Notes under the pieces: model-generated
Seen by the model: only the letters and a program-made list of their open reading frames with translations
Told to the model about the DNA's origin: nothing
The model's database searches: none
Translations under genes and position numbers: made by a program
Source of the DNA: Hydractinia symbiolongicarpus
Lineage: Eukaryota; Cnidaria; Hydrozoa; Anthoathecata; Hydractiniidae
Assembly: GCF_029227915.1 (NCBI RefSeq)
Contig: NC_079884.1
Location: forward strand, 21,204,001-21,268,000
Length of the DNA: 64,000 bases
Reading direction: 5' to 3'
Shown here: positions 49,724 to 59,022 of the stretch, piece after piece
Numbering within the stretch: position 1 is the stretch's first letter
Layout: each line of letters begins with the position of its first letter

Positions 49724-52209
49724 TCTCTATAATAATAGCCGTCGTCTGTCTGTCTGTTCAAAAGGGTTACCGATATACCTTTGATCTTTCCGCGAATTTT
49801 TAGAAAACAGGGGGTTGTTTAATGGAAAACTTTATAATTAATTGAACTAAACTCAAGAAATTAATTTATTACCTTAATTAATTTAATTACTTTAAGTTAT
49901 GAACCTTGATGAAAAAAATAAATTAAGAAATAAAAATGAATGAATTACTTTAATACGCCATTTTTAATAATAGTTACCCCCGTGACCTCAATCGCCGTTT
50001 ATCGCATGTTTTAACCCTCACCGGATAAATATTTACATAAATAATCCGGTTCCTCCCTGCACTTGTGCCTCGATTTAATTACCCAATCAACAGTCTTGAT
50101 TATATGTATAAGCCAATCAATAAGCATTGCATTTTCCGCGGCAATTGTTACACTTTTACTGCCCGGATAAGAAAATAGAAAATACGATGTAGCAACGAAG
50201 TTATGGCAAGATAAGACAAGAAATTTTCCTGATTAATTCTTTGGAAAGTATCTCATTAATTATTTGCCGTTTTTACCCTTCCTAATTTCTACTTTTGAAA
50301 TTAATTTCTATTTCTACTTGTGAGAATACAATTAGCTAGCTAGCTAGCTACATCTTTGGTGTTTGCTTAATTTTAGTTTGTTGTTTATTAGCTGCGTCAA
50401 TTTTTATTCTTTAGCTAGCTACGTACCTATAGCTGTGGGCTACATATAGCTAGCTTAAGAATAAACACTGGTGTAGCTGCTAAAAAAATACACCACATAA
50501 AATGGATTTTCCTCAGCCAAATGAACTTTTCTTATTGGAACATAATTATGCATTACCCCGCTTGGAAAATGTTGAAGATGTTGAGCATGCTAAAAGGCAA
50601 AGACAACATCATCTTGAAATTGTACGACGAAGGAGGGCCAATGAATCTTTGCAACAGGCCCAGCAGCGTAGAGCAGCAGATGCTCTACGCCAAAATGCAA
50701 GACGAGCAGTAGAAAATGTTGCAGATGCAAATGCACGACAGCATGCTGATGCACAACGTCATCGTGCGAATAGAGAAAATGAATTACCTCAGCAAGCTGC
50801 AGTAAGACGCAGGGCAGATGTTTTGCGTCATCGAGTAGCTAGGGCTCCACGTTTACTAAATTTTGCTAGGATTAACAATGTTTTACCTCCTACACATTCT
50901 GCAGGTGAGTTTAATATAGTATGTCAGCATTGTGGAGCTATTAAATTTAATAATGAAAATCATTTTAAGTGTTGTCACAATGGCAAAGTGGCCCTGCGTG
51001 CCATATTACAATTTCCTGCTGAAATACGTGAATTGTTAAGCAACGACTCTGCCCAAGCTAAACAGTTTCGCAAGTATATCAGAGTATACAATAATGCTTT
51101 TAGTTTTGCTTCTTTGTTAGCAAACATTCGACCACCGCCAGGTCGTGGACCACCCTGTTTTAGAATATGTGGTCAATTATTTCACAGGTATGGTGCTTTA
51201 TTACCTGCTCAGAATGAACTACCTAATTTTAGCCAATTGTATATTGTAGAAGCTGCAGCTGCCTTAAACATGCGTATTGAGAATCCAACACATGCTCATT
51301 GTAATCGCGAAACAATGCAGATAATTCAAGATGTTCTTAACAGAGATTCTCCATATGCTGCAGCTTATAGCAATATGGCTGAAGTGGAACGTGAAGAAAC
51401 AGCCAGAGTAGCTGCGGAAAACAGACAGCCTTCTGTTGTAAGTATGGTAATGCGAGAGGGTAATGATCGCAGAAGGTATAATGCCCCCTTGCATCAGGAA
51501 GTTGCTGCCATCTTTGTTGGTAATAATGGTGCACCTCCTGCTGCAAGGGATATTGTTGTTTATCCACGTAATCAACCTTTGCGACAAATCCCTTATACAT
51601 CATGCAATATTGATCCTATGATGTATCCCATTTTATTTCCACGTGGTGAGCCGGGTTGGGACCCAAACATGGCCCATGTCAGGGAGCATGCAACTGGAGT
51701 TAGAAATAGGCTAACCCAGTTGGAATATTATATTTACCGCATTGCTATTAGGCGAGAATTCTCTGCCCTTCATCTAGCAGGTAAATTGTTTCAGCAATTT
51801 TTAGTAGATGCATATGTTAAAGTTGAAGGTCAACGGCTTGCATTTATTCGCCTAAATCAAAACCAGCTTCGAGCAGAGTCCTACCAAGGACTTCTGGATT
51901 ACCTCCAAAATGCAACAGGTATACAAATTTCTAAAAAAATTTTTTGGGGTTTTAACAGGCCATTGCTGCCGTCAGGAAACATTTTAAACCTTTATATCTC
52001 ATTAATTACTTATTAAAACCACATGATCATATACGTTGTCTTGATCAGCAGTTTACGCTCTACACAATAGAGGCAACGTGAAAATAAATTTCCATGAAAA
52101 AATATTTTGTTGTTGACAGATCATTGCTGACGTCATCAAAATTTAAATAATGGTTCTTTTTTACTGTTATTCTGTCTAAGTGGATTTTTACACGGGTTTT
52201 ATCGACTAG
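49724..52209 (+). mobile_element. Helitron, internally deleted
   Basis: The proposed 5' end is TCTCTATAATAATAGCCG at 49724, preceded by A. The proposed 3' end is ATCGACTAG at 52209, followed by T, preceded by a weak hairpin-like stretch (AGTGGATTTTTACACGGG). TC at the start, CTAG at the end and insertion between A and T are Helitron rules. The same 5' motif starts at least three further elements directly downstream, and the same 3' region recurs in ABCF1 intron 5. The element carries the replicase-type ORF at 50502-52016 but lacks the Rep HUH motifs and the helicase, so it is not autonomous. Confidence 0.8.
50502..52016 (+). CDS. Helitron replicase-helicase N-terminal part (truncated)
   Basis: 504 codons. 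Residues ~25-130 are a repetitive Arg/Ala/Gln-rich stretch (RRRANESLQQAQQRRAADAL). A Cys/His cluster follows, CQHCGAIKFNNENHFKCC at ~153-172. After that come blocks typical of Helitron polyproteins: GKVALRAILQFPAEIRELL, YNNAFSFASL, FRICGQLFHRYGALLP, FSQLYIVEAAAALNMRIEN, RRYNAPLHQEVAAIFVG, YPILFPRGEPGW, and LFQQFLVDAYVKVEGQRLAF followed by YQGLLDY. This is the Helitron_like_N region. The frame ends just after it in unrelated sequence. A good splice donor, ACAG/GTATAC, sits at the point of divergence (about 51918), so the end may be an unspliced intron start whose 3' exons were deleted. In full-length elements the HUH nuclease and SF1 helicase would follow; neither is seen. Host function is not suggested. 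Confidence 0.88.
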   Translation: MDFPQPNELFLLEHNYALPRLENVEDVEHAKRQRQHHLEIVRRRRANESLQQAQQRRAADALRQNARRAVENVADANARQHADAQRHRANRENELPQQAAVRRRADVLRHRVARAPRLLNFARINNVLPPTHSAGEFNIVCQHCGAIKFNNENHFKCCHNGKVALRAILQFPAEIRELLSNDSAQAKQFRKYIRVYNNAFSFASLLANIRPPPGRGPPCFRICGQLFHRYGALLPAQNELPNFSQLYIVEAAAALNMRIENPTHAHCNRETMQIIQDVLNRDSPYAAAYSNMAEVEREETARVAAENRQPSVVSMVMREGNDRRRYNAPLHQEVAAIFVGNNGAPPAARDIVVYPRNQPLRQIPYTSCNIDPMMYPILFPRGEPGWDPNMAHVREHATGVRNRLTQLEYYIYRIAIRREFSALHLAGKLFQQFLVDAYVKVEGQRLAFIRLNQNQLRAESYQGLLDYLQNATGIQISKKIFWGFNRPLLPSGNILNLYISLITY

Positions 52210-52390
52210 TCTCTATAATAATAGCCGTCGTCTGTCTGTGTGTCCGCGAAAGCGGCGTCCCGTAACGGGAACACGAAATTTTTAAAATGTGCACGAATAT
52301 CAAATGCGATATGTTTTTATCCACTTTGTTGCAACGGGTAAATTTAAAAGACGGGCGAACCCGTGGCTTTTTCCACAGGATAACGACTAG
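52210..52390 (+). mobile_element. Miniature Helitron unit 1 (181 bp)
   Basis: Starts TCTCTATAATAATAGCCG directly after the CTAG of the larger Helitron. It ends with a hairpin (CCCGTGG, TTTTT, CCACAGG), then ATAACGACTAG and T. It has no coding capacity. It shares AACACGAAA and GCGATAT phrases with the next two units. Confidence 0.85.
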
Positions 52391-52508
52391 TCTCTTTAAT
52401 AATAGCCGCATCCCGTCTGTCTGTCTGTCCTGTCTTTTTACGGAAACACGAAATGCGATATATAAAGGACGGGCGATCCCGTGTTTTTTTCCACGAGTTA
52501 ACGGCTAG
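52391..52508 (+). mobile_element. Miniature Helitron unit 2 (118 bp)
   Basis: Starts TCTCTTTAATAATAGCCG, directly abutting unit 1. It ends with hairpin CCCGTG, T-run, CCACGAG, then TTAACGGCTAG and T. It is a shorter version of unit 1, with a CTGTCTGTCTGTC run after the 5' end. Confidence 0.85.
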
Positions 52509-52625
52509 TCTCTATAGTAATAGCCGTATTCCGTCTGTCTATTAGTGCGTCTATTTGTCTTTTTGTTACAGAAACACGAAATGCGATATGTAAAAGATGG
52601 GCGACAGGTTTGCTATGAAACATAG
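52509..52625 (+). mobile_element. Miniature Helitron unit 3, 3'-truncated
   Basis: Starts TCTCTATAGTAATAGCCG, directly abutting unit 2, and retains ACACGAAATGCGATATGTAA and GATGGGCGA. It then diverges into unique sequence without a recognisable hairpin or CTAG end. The right boundary is approximate. Confidence 0.7.
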
Positions 52626-54962
52626 TTCCCGTTCGAAGAGAATATTGCGTGAATTCATTCCTTGGAGTAATGGATGTGCAACGTTTTGTTTTCATACCCA
52701 CAAACCACCCTGATTTGCTTACCGATTCAATATAACAAATGATCTCGTCATGGAAAAGGACGCATTGACAGTATAGGTGGACATTAAAGATTTTTTTAAG
52801 GGGACAAGTGAAGTCGAATTATTATTATTAATTCAGTTGAAGATTTCAGTAAGACTTCGAATTAATTCTTCCTTTTAATAACCACATTATTTCAAAAAGG
52901 CGAATGTGATCCTCTTAATGAATCTGGTACACTTACAGAACCTCATAAATAAAAGAGTTAGCGGCAATAAATTTTTGCCTATGTCAGCAATTTTTCTGTG
53001 ACGTCATCAAGAGATTGAACTTTATCAAAAATACCACTATCTGCTTAAAATTCAACAAGACGTATGATATACGTAAACAAGCTCGCGAATAAAGTTTACA
53101 AAAAGCTGTCTATCAAATTGTGATTTCTGTTACGCAGTTAGACACGACATGTTTTGCTATTCGGATAGGCAATAATATTTGTTACGCACTATGCAGTTAA
53201 TCTTCAAAATTGATTTGTGAGATCTTCTTGAACGGAAAATTCCTCGAACGTGAAGCCCAGAAGAGGAATGCAGAAAGTTGATGGTCGATAAGTCTTCGTT
53301 TCTTTTTTGCAGACTACTTTCCAGGCACTTGGGAGACCTTAATTCTGCCTACATTCACTTTTGTAAACTTTGGTGGAGACACTTTTACTTTACCAGTTAG
53401 TTATTTAATGATTTTTAACACTTATCATTATAACAGCAAAAAAAAAAAAAAGTAAAAATAATTAACAAGATGAGATTCGAACACACGACTACTCCCGTTT
53501 CGGTGCTCAGAGAGGCAAAAATTTACATTCTTGTGGGACACATTTGTGTTTTAATACAAGCTCACGAGCTTGTAATTACTTTAATTCTAGAGCGAATTTT
53601 TACAGTTTGTTTAAAGTTTATAATAGTTAAATAAAAGATATATATTTTCCGGTCACGTGTCAAAAATTACGAATTATTCCCCTGAATACAATAGTTTCAT
53701 GGAGCTTGCTTTGAACAGTAACTTTTAACGTATAATTTATCTGTCGAACAGAATAATTTGACTGCTTTTCTTCTTTAATTTGCGAGTAAAAAATAAATTT
53801 TTAACGTTTTTGTTTCAATTTTATGTTCGCTAAAATATCATGTAGTACAAAAATGCATAATGCATCATTTAGTTGATTCTCAAAACATCAAAAAATCTGT
53901 CGGACAGAAATTTTATTTCATTCTTGAATAGATGGTAAAAGGAATAGAACGAAAGAAATGAAAACTTGCTGCTTTATATAAATTAGTCAATTTCAATGAT
54001 TATTATATATTTTCTTTCATTTGAACATTTCCTCTGGTTTCTCTTCGAAGTTCTGCTTCTTTTTCGTGTGGGCTGCCTTTTTACTCTGCTACGCTCCACT
54101 TAAAACATTATTCACACTGTTCACATTGATACAAGGCTATTTTTGCTCTCTTTATCACCGATATGGTTTCATAAGTACTGAATTGAAAAATCGTCAAAAA
54201 ATGGTGATCGAGATAAAAAATCTACAAAATTGTTAAAATATTAATCACTTGACAAAAAGTTCACTTTTACGACTTTTTTTTACTATAAAGGTAATTTCTC
54301 CAAATAGAAAAAGCTTGCTTACTGTTTTTGCCAGAATGGGATTGCGATAGGCTGTATACTTTGCTTTTATTTGAAGGGCACCGCAGTATAATAAAAATTT
54401 CACAAATATGCAGCGTGAAGTATCCCTGTAAGTTACCAAGCGCTTCACCTGGATGGGTCGCACGGTTTACGCGCCCTTAATTTCAATGCCGGGTCACCAG
54501 GCTAGTCTTATTCAATTCATGAAATTTTTGTTCCTGCTCTTATGTGTCAGTGATCAGAAAGAAACTTCCAAAGAGGTTTAACAGATAATAAGCTCTTGTT
54601 TGAAGTGTTTTCAATAATTTAAGGCGCATATCGCTAAACCGTAATTTTTCTTCAATGTCAACACGACGACAAGCTGTGTGGCGAATATTTGATAAGAATA
54701 TTTGATAATGAAAGTCACGTAAAATAAAAATATGATATAAAAACCAACCTTCATATTTATATCTTTTAATAAAACACCTATTCTACATTCACAAAAAATC
54801 GACAATATAGATCATATAAATCGTATTTCTTATTGATTTCACAAAATCACAATTTTCTCATCTTCTATTGTATCTTTACAATACAGATGTGAAACTATAT
54901 GCAAAGTTGTAGAGAATATATGTGATTTTTTTTTATAACTTTCAACATAGTTCAGAGGCAGG
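52626..54962. other. Intergenic upstream of GPCR gene 2
   Basis: No gene is supported. The stretch 52960-53030 (GTCAGCAATTTTTCTGTGACGTCATCAAGA) weakly resembles the Helitron 3' region and may be an older copy. A B-box-like GTGTTCGAATCTC occurs on the minus strand near 53475, without a matching A box. A splice-acceptor-like TTTCAACATAGTTCAG ends at 54955, 7 nt before the receptor ATG. Confidence 0.45.
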
Positions 54963-56285
54963 ATGTCAGAGGTAAAAAAATCTCAAATATTTATTATTCT
55001 TTTATTCAACCTGTGCCCTGTTTTGTCTCAAAGTGAAGATTATAACTCTCGGAAAATCCATCAACACTCTGATTTACAAACATCTACACCGTTCAACAAT
55101 TTTACAGTACCTAAACAGCCAGTCAAACCAAATTATCAAAACTTTTGTCAAAAACAGCACAAACCAAAGGATTTCAATTTGATTGGATTTATATACTTAA
55201 TGGTTTTAATTCCTACGACGATCGTTGGAAATATTTTAGTCGTTATTGTTGTGCGTATGTCTCCCAACCTACGAAAACAAACAACATACATCTTCCTCTC
55301 TTCCTTGGCTGTTGCCGACGCTTTGATCGGAGCGATAACACTGGTATTAAAAGCGAGAATTACGTGGGATAATGGACTGTTCTGCCTTCCTACTTTCATG
55401 TGTTGGTTTACCATATTGGTAGAAACAATGTTGTCGCTGTCATCTGTTACTCACCTGTTTGTCATTGCAATTGATCGATACTTTTCGTTAAAATACGTAT
55501 ATCGATATAATGTTGTTATGACTCGGAAGAGAATTTTTATGGTCGTAGCTTTTGTTTGGATCTTCTCTTTTCTTACGGCTGTTCTTGGAATATTTAAGTG
55601 GGATCAACCAAATAAGCTTAGCATAAAACATCAAAAAGAAATTGTATGTGGCATTTCTAACCGAGAATATTTTACCACCGTCTACGTATGTTCCTTTATT
55701 ATCCCAACAATTTTAATGGTATATATGTATACATATATATACAGGACAGCTCTTAGACATATATCAGAGATTTTGAAAGTCGAGGTACATCGCACAGTTT
55801 CTGTCAAGGCACGACAGCTTAAAGAAAAGCAAACTCGAACTTTGCGTTCAGTAATTATTGTATTTGTTGTGTTTATAACTTGCTGGTTGCCATGCATTAC
55901 CTTTACGATCATTACAACTTACATTAATGTCGCCTATTGGAAAAGAATGAGCAAGACAAAGTGGGTACAGATTATATATTTCATAGTAACGCTTACGTTA
56001 CCGTCGTTTAACTCGGCAACAAATCCATTTATTTACGTTATCTCGAACAAGCAATTTCGTTCAGATTTTAAAAGAATGATTGGTCGATCTAAAGGCAGTG
56101 AGGAAGACTCTTACATAATGGCAACGTTAGGGATAAAGTCATTGGTTGTTTTGTCTTCTAACACACCAATGGATTCACAAAAACAGGAAAAATTTCCCAA
56201 CCGTTATATTGTAAGGAATGGCAGTGAGGATTTTATGTTCCCATCGATAGATACAGAAAATCAAACCAAAAAAAGATTTAAGTAA
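54963..56285 (+). CDS. Rhodopsin-like (class A) GPCR 2, paralogue of GPCR 1, intronless
   Basis: 440 residues. A likely signal peptide (IFIILLFNLCPVLSQ) is followed by a ~50-residue ectodomain with a sequon at N46. Hallmarks: TM1 GNILV (N90), TM2 LAVAD (D119), C141 with partner C229, DRY at 171-173 (AIDRYFSLKY), TM6 CWLP (307-310) and TM7 NPFIY (354-358). It shares with GPCR 1 the extracellular loop 1 block FCLPTFMCWFTIL, the second intracellular loop VMTRKRI, the FKW(D/E)QP extracellular motif and the overall layout. The two arose by duplication and now stand 6.5 kb apart, same strand, with the Helitron cluster between. The third intracellular loop and tail differ most. The ligand is unknown, and I would call it an adenosine/amine-like orphan receptor. 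The start fits the signal peptide and the acceptor at 54955. Confidence 0.93.
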   Translation: MSEVKKSQIFIILLFNLCPVLSQSEDYNSRKIHQHSDLQTSTPFNNFTVPKQPVKPNYQNFCQKQHKPKDFNLIGFIYLMVLIPTTIVGNILVVIVVRMSPNLRKQTTYIFLSSLAVADALIGAITLVLKARITWDNGLFCLPTFMCWFTILVETMLSLSSVTHLFVIAIDRYFSLKYVYRYNVVMTRKRIFMVVAFVWIFSFLTAVLGIFKWDQPNKLSIKHQKEIVCGISNREYFTTVYVCSFIIPTILMVYMYTYIYRTALRHISEILKVEVHRTVSVKARQLKEKQTRTLRSVIIVFVVFITCWLPCITFTIITTYINVAYWKRMSKTKWVQIIYFIVTLTLPSFNSATNPFIYVISNKQFRSDFKRMIGRSKGSEEDSYIMATLGIKSLVVLSSNTPMDSQKQEKFPNRYIVRNGSEDFMFPSIDTENQTKKRFK

Positions 56286-56812
56286 GAATAACGTAACGCT
56301 AAAGAAAACTACATTATTATTGTGTTAAACTTTGCAGCGGAACTAAAAAAACACTTGTAGAGTATTATTTTTTGGTGTAATATTACATATCTTACATTTG
56401 TATCGTTAAGATGAGAGCGTACATTCCCGAAGTGGGAGATATGCAATATAAGTTGTTCATTTCGGTCTTAGGGACCCAGAATAGAATTCCATGTTCTAAT
56501 GCAGCCGTTCTCCCGGGCTAAACGACATTGGCCGTAAATCCACCCATTCCAGTAGCATCCTCTGCAAGTATGGATCTGAAGAAGGTCACTATTTCCCTTC
56601 CCAACCAACTAGGTTATATTATAAATTTCCGATGACGTCAAATTTTATTTCGAAGGATGACGTTATATTATCAAGTATATGACAATTGTCAGTCTTCATA
56701 GATTGTATAATCGTGCTAGACTTCTGGATTTGTGCTAAACGTAATTCGTGTGATTTCTTGTTTAATTGAGAAATTACTTGTGTGCCGTAAACTTAGTGAG
56801 TTTCACAGAAAA
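56286..56812. other. Gap between GPCR 2 and the coiled-coil gene
   Basis: Contains the presumed GPCR 2 3' UTR. The stretch 56420-56620 is noticeably less AT-rich than its surroundings (for example CCGTTCTCCCGGGCTAAACG) and may be an old insertion or promoter. It was not matched to another copy in the window. A TTTCACAG acceptor-like site ends at 56808. Confidence 0.4.
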
Positions 56813-57878
56813 ATGGAAGAGGTTGATTTTCGCTGCCTGCTTGTAAAAGAAGGTTTGAAAGCCGAAGAATCAAGAGAATGCTTTTTGTTGAGACAAGAAG
56901 TGGAAGCCTTAGTGCAACATATTCAAATGCTGGAAAAAACCTATCATATAGAGAGAGAAGATGCTACTTACAGCTACCTTTTGGAACGTGAAAAGAATAC
57001 AGGTTAGAGAAGAGAATTAAAATGCTGGAAGCTGAAGTAGCAGACGTTAATGACGAACTCTCCCAAAGTAAAACTTTTTGTAGAAGTTTAGCAGATGCTC
57101 TGCACAAATGTGAGAAGGAAAGAGATGAATTGAAATTTCAATCTGATAAAGTTAAATATGAAAGATCCCTCTTGCCGTTAGATACTGCTAAATTGAAAAC
57201 ATCAACGGAGAAGGTGGAGGAGACATTTGCACGGTACGTTGATCTACAAAAATTTCAACTCTATTTGCAAATTCGACAGAAATATACCAATCTTCCCGCT
57301 TTTTGTCGCATTTGCAGGAAAATAAGCTTTTAAAATTTATAATTAAACCCTGTTTCCTTCAAGCACTATGAGGATGCCTCTAGCGTATTTTTATTTTCAG
57401 TGTAAGTTGGAGAAAGCATTAGGAACATTGCATAAGCAAAGAGAACTTTAAACACAATGTTAATTTCATTAGTAACTGTTTTCATAATCTTGCCAATCAT
57501 CTTAAAAAATGTTTTTGATGTCTATATATCTATATAATGTTATTTTCTATCATTTTATTTATTATTGTTATTATTATTATTAGAAAAAATGAGTTCGCCC
57601 TTCCGTTTACACCAATGAATACTGTGCACAAACGACTAAAGGGTGTCGCAAAGGAATCTGCATCATACGTCCTTTCATCAAATGCTGCAAACACTGTTCC
57701 TTTTCTTCCAGCGCCCCCAAAAATAACGAAACCTGCATCCAGATACACACGAAGAAGACCCTCAAACGGTACCACTAAAAGGTGGGACTTGATCGAGGAT
57801 AATAAAATGTCGCCCCGCCCAATTCGCTGCTATATTTTGTCAAAACCACCGGTACCATTGTTACATCGTAGGAAATAA
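56813..57878 (+). CDS. Coiled-coil protein of unknown function, with an apparent frameshift
   Basis: Proposed exon A is 56813-57233 and exon B 57584-57878, joined by a GT-AG intron (CG/GTACGT to TTATTAG) in matching phase. Exon A encodes an acidic, heptad-like region (LRQEVEALVQHIQMLEKTY, then LEKRIKMLEAEVADVNDELS and KCEKERDELKFQSDKV). Exon B encodes a basic, Pro-rich tail (FLPAPPKITKPASRYTRRR) ending at a TAA. Near 57002 the frame must change: the first frame meets TAG at 57005, while the next frame continues the coiled coil without a break. That is a one-base indel: a real lesion, a polymorphism or a sequence error. A stretch at 57401-57450 could be an alternative terminal exon (KLEKALGTLHKQREL, stop). 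I do not recognise the family. The start is the ATG directly after an acceptor-like site. Confidence 0.6.
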
Positions 57879-58310
57879 AGTACACAAAAGTCAACAGAAT
57901 GCAGACCCGGTCGGGTTTACCCGGCTTGGAAGGAATCTTTCCTGTGAAAAATTTATTTTAATACAGGAAGGCCTCTTTCCAAGCAGTGTAAAGTGTTAAC
58001 TATCAAAGGTTAAATATTACTTTTTTTCTTACGAATTTGAACTGCAGTTGATTTAGTGGTCTTAAGGACATAACATACATTATGTGTTCAAATCTTCACA
58101 CTTGACTGGGTTCATAAAATGTGAAAATTATGACCGATTTAGCACATTAAAAGACAATCACGGTAAAAACAAACATGCTCATGTGTCACAATTTCGAGCA
58201 ACTTTGACATTCGTACATTAGTGCTCATATAAAAGCTGTAACTCAGATATGCTCTTATACACACTTTTTTATAAAAATCCTAAGATTCTAACCAGACTTG
58301 TAATTATGAT

Positions 58311-58572
58311 GGTGCCGTGGTAGTACAGTGGACTTGTAATCATAAGGCTTCAGGTTCGAGCCCCTTTCCCTCGCACTTTAAATGTAGTGTTGTCAGCTCA
58401 TTTGGTGGCATCTAATGACTGTGTAACAGCTTGTGTTCCAGGCAAACAAGTTAGAGCAATGCTACACATATCTCTGGAGGTAATGTAACATAGTTACAGT
58501 CGGAGGGAGGAAGAGCCAGCCGTTCAAATGGAAGCCCCAAGGACGTTAAACTTGCCGTTACTTACTTTACTT
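58311..58572 (+). mobile_element. tRNA-derived SINE, copy 2
   Basis: About 260 bp, the better preserved of two copies (see 23794-24048). The tRNA-like head has an A box in GTGGTAGTACAGTGGAC, anticodon-loop-like CTTGTAA, and a good B box GGTTCGAGCCC at 58353-58363. The body includes TAGTGTTGTCAGC, AACAAGTTAGAGCAATGC and AAGGACGTTAAAC. It ends in a (TTAC)n-like tail, TTACTTACTTTACTT. Confidence 0.85.
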
Positions 58573-58846
58573 AATTATTTTCTTATTTTTATTACTCTAT
58601 TGTTTTAAAAAATCTATTGTTGTTTATATGAAATCTCATCCTAATATTATTATTAACCATATTATATATAAACCACGTGATGATTAAGGGTGTGGTCATC
58701 CCAAAATTCAATATTTGTTTAAGTATTTAACAATGCTATTTTTTATTTGCGCATGAAGCAAATTATTTTATTGCTAAAAGATATTATTGTGTGAATAAGG
58801 AGCTTAAAAGTTTGAAAGAGTGGTTCAAATGCATGTCGTTTCGAAT

Positions 58847-59022
58847 GTTATTTCTAATTATTGACAAATAGTACATGCCTATAAGTGTATATTTCCAGGA
58901 ACCATGACTACCACAGAGTAATCTCATAACAGGTGCGCGAAATAATTACGTCGGCTAATTTCTGTGGGTTGTTCCACGTGTTAAACGACTAGTTATTTCT
59001 AATTATTGACAAATAGTACATG
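58847..59022 (+). mobile_element. Helitron-type 3' end flanked by a 31-bp direct repeat
   Basis: An identical 31-bp sequence beginning GTTATTTCTAATTATTGACA occurs at 58847-58877 and 58992-59022. Between the copies, directly before the second, is a Helitron-like 3' end (CTGTGGGTTGTTCCACGTG, then TTAAACGACTAG at 58992). No 5' TCTCT end was recognised inside the 114-bp interval. Confidence 0.65.

Noticed and set aside
53460-53530. B-box-like GTGTTCGAATCTC on the minus strand
   Set aside because: No A box, stem pairing or second copy; could be a SINE scrap but not supportable as a tRNA gene.
57401-57453. Alternative terminal exon of the coiled-coil gene
   Set aside because: It reads as coiled coil only in a phase that does not match the 57233 donor, so it was noted but not used in the model.
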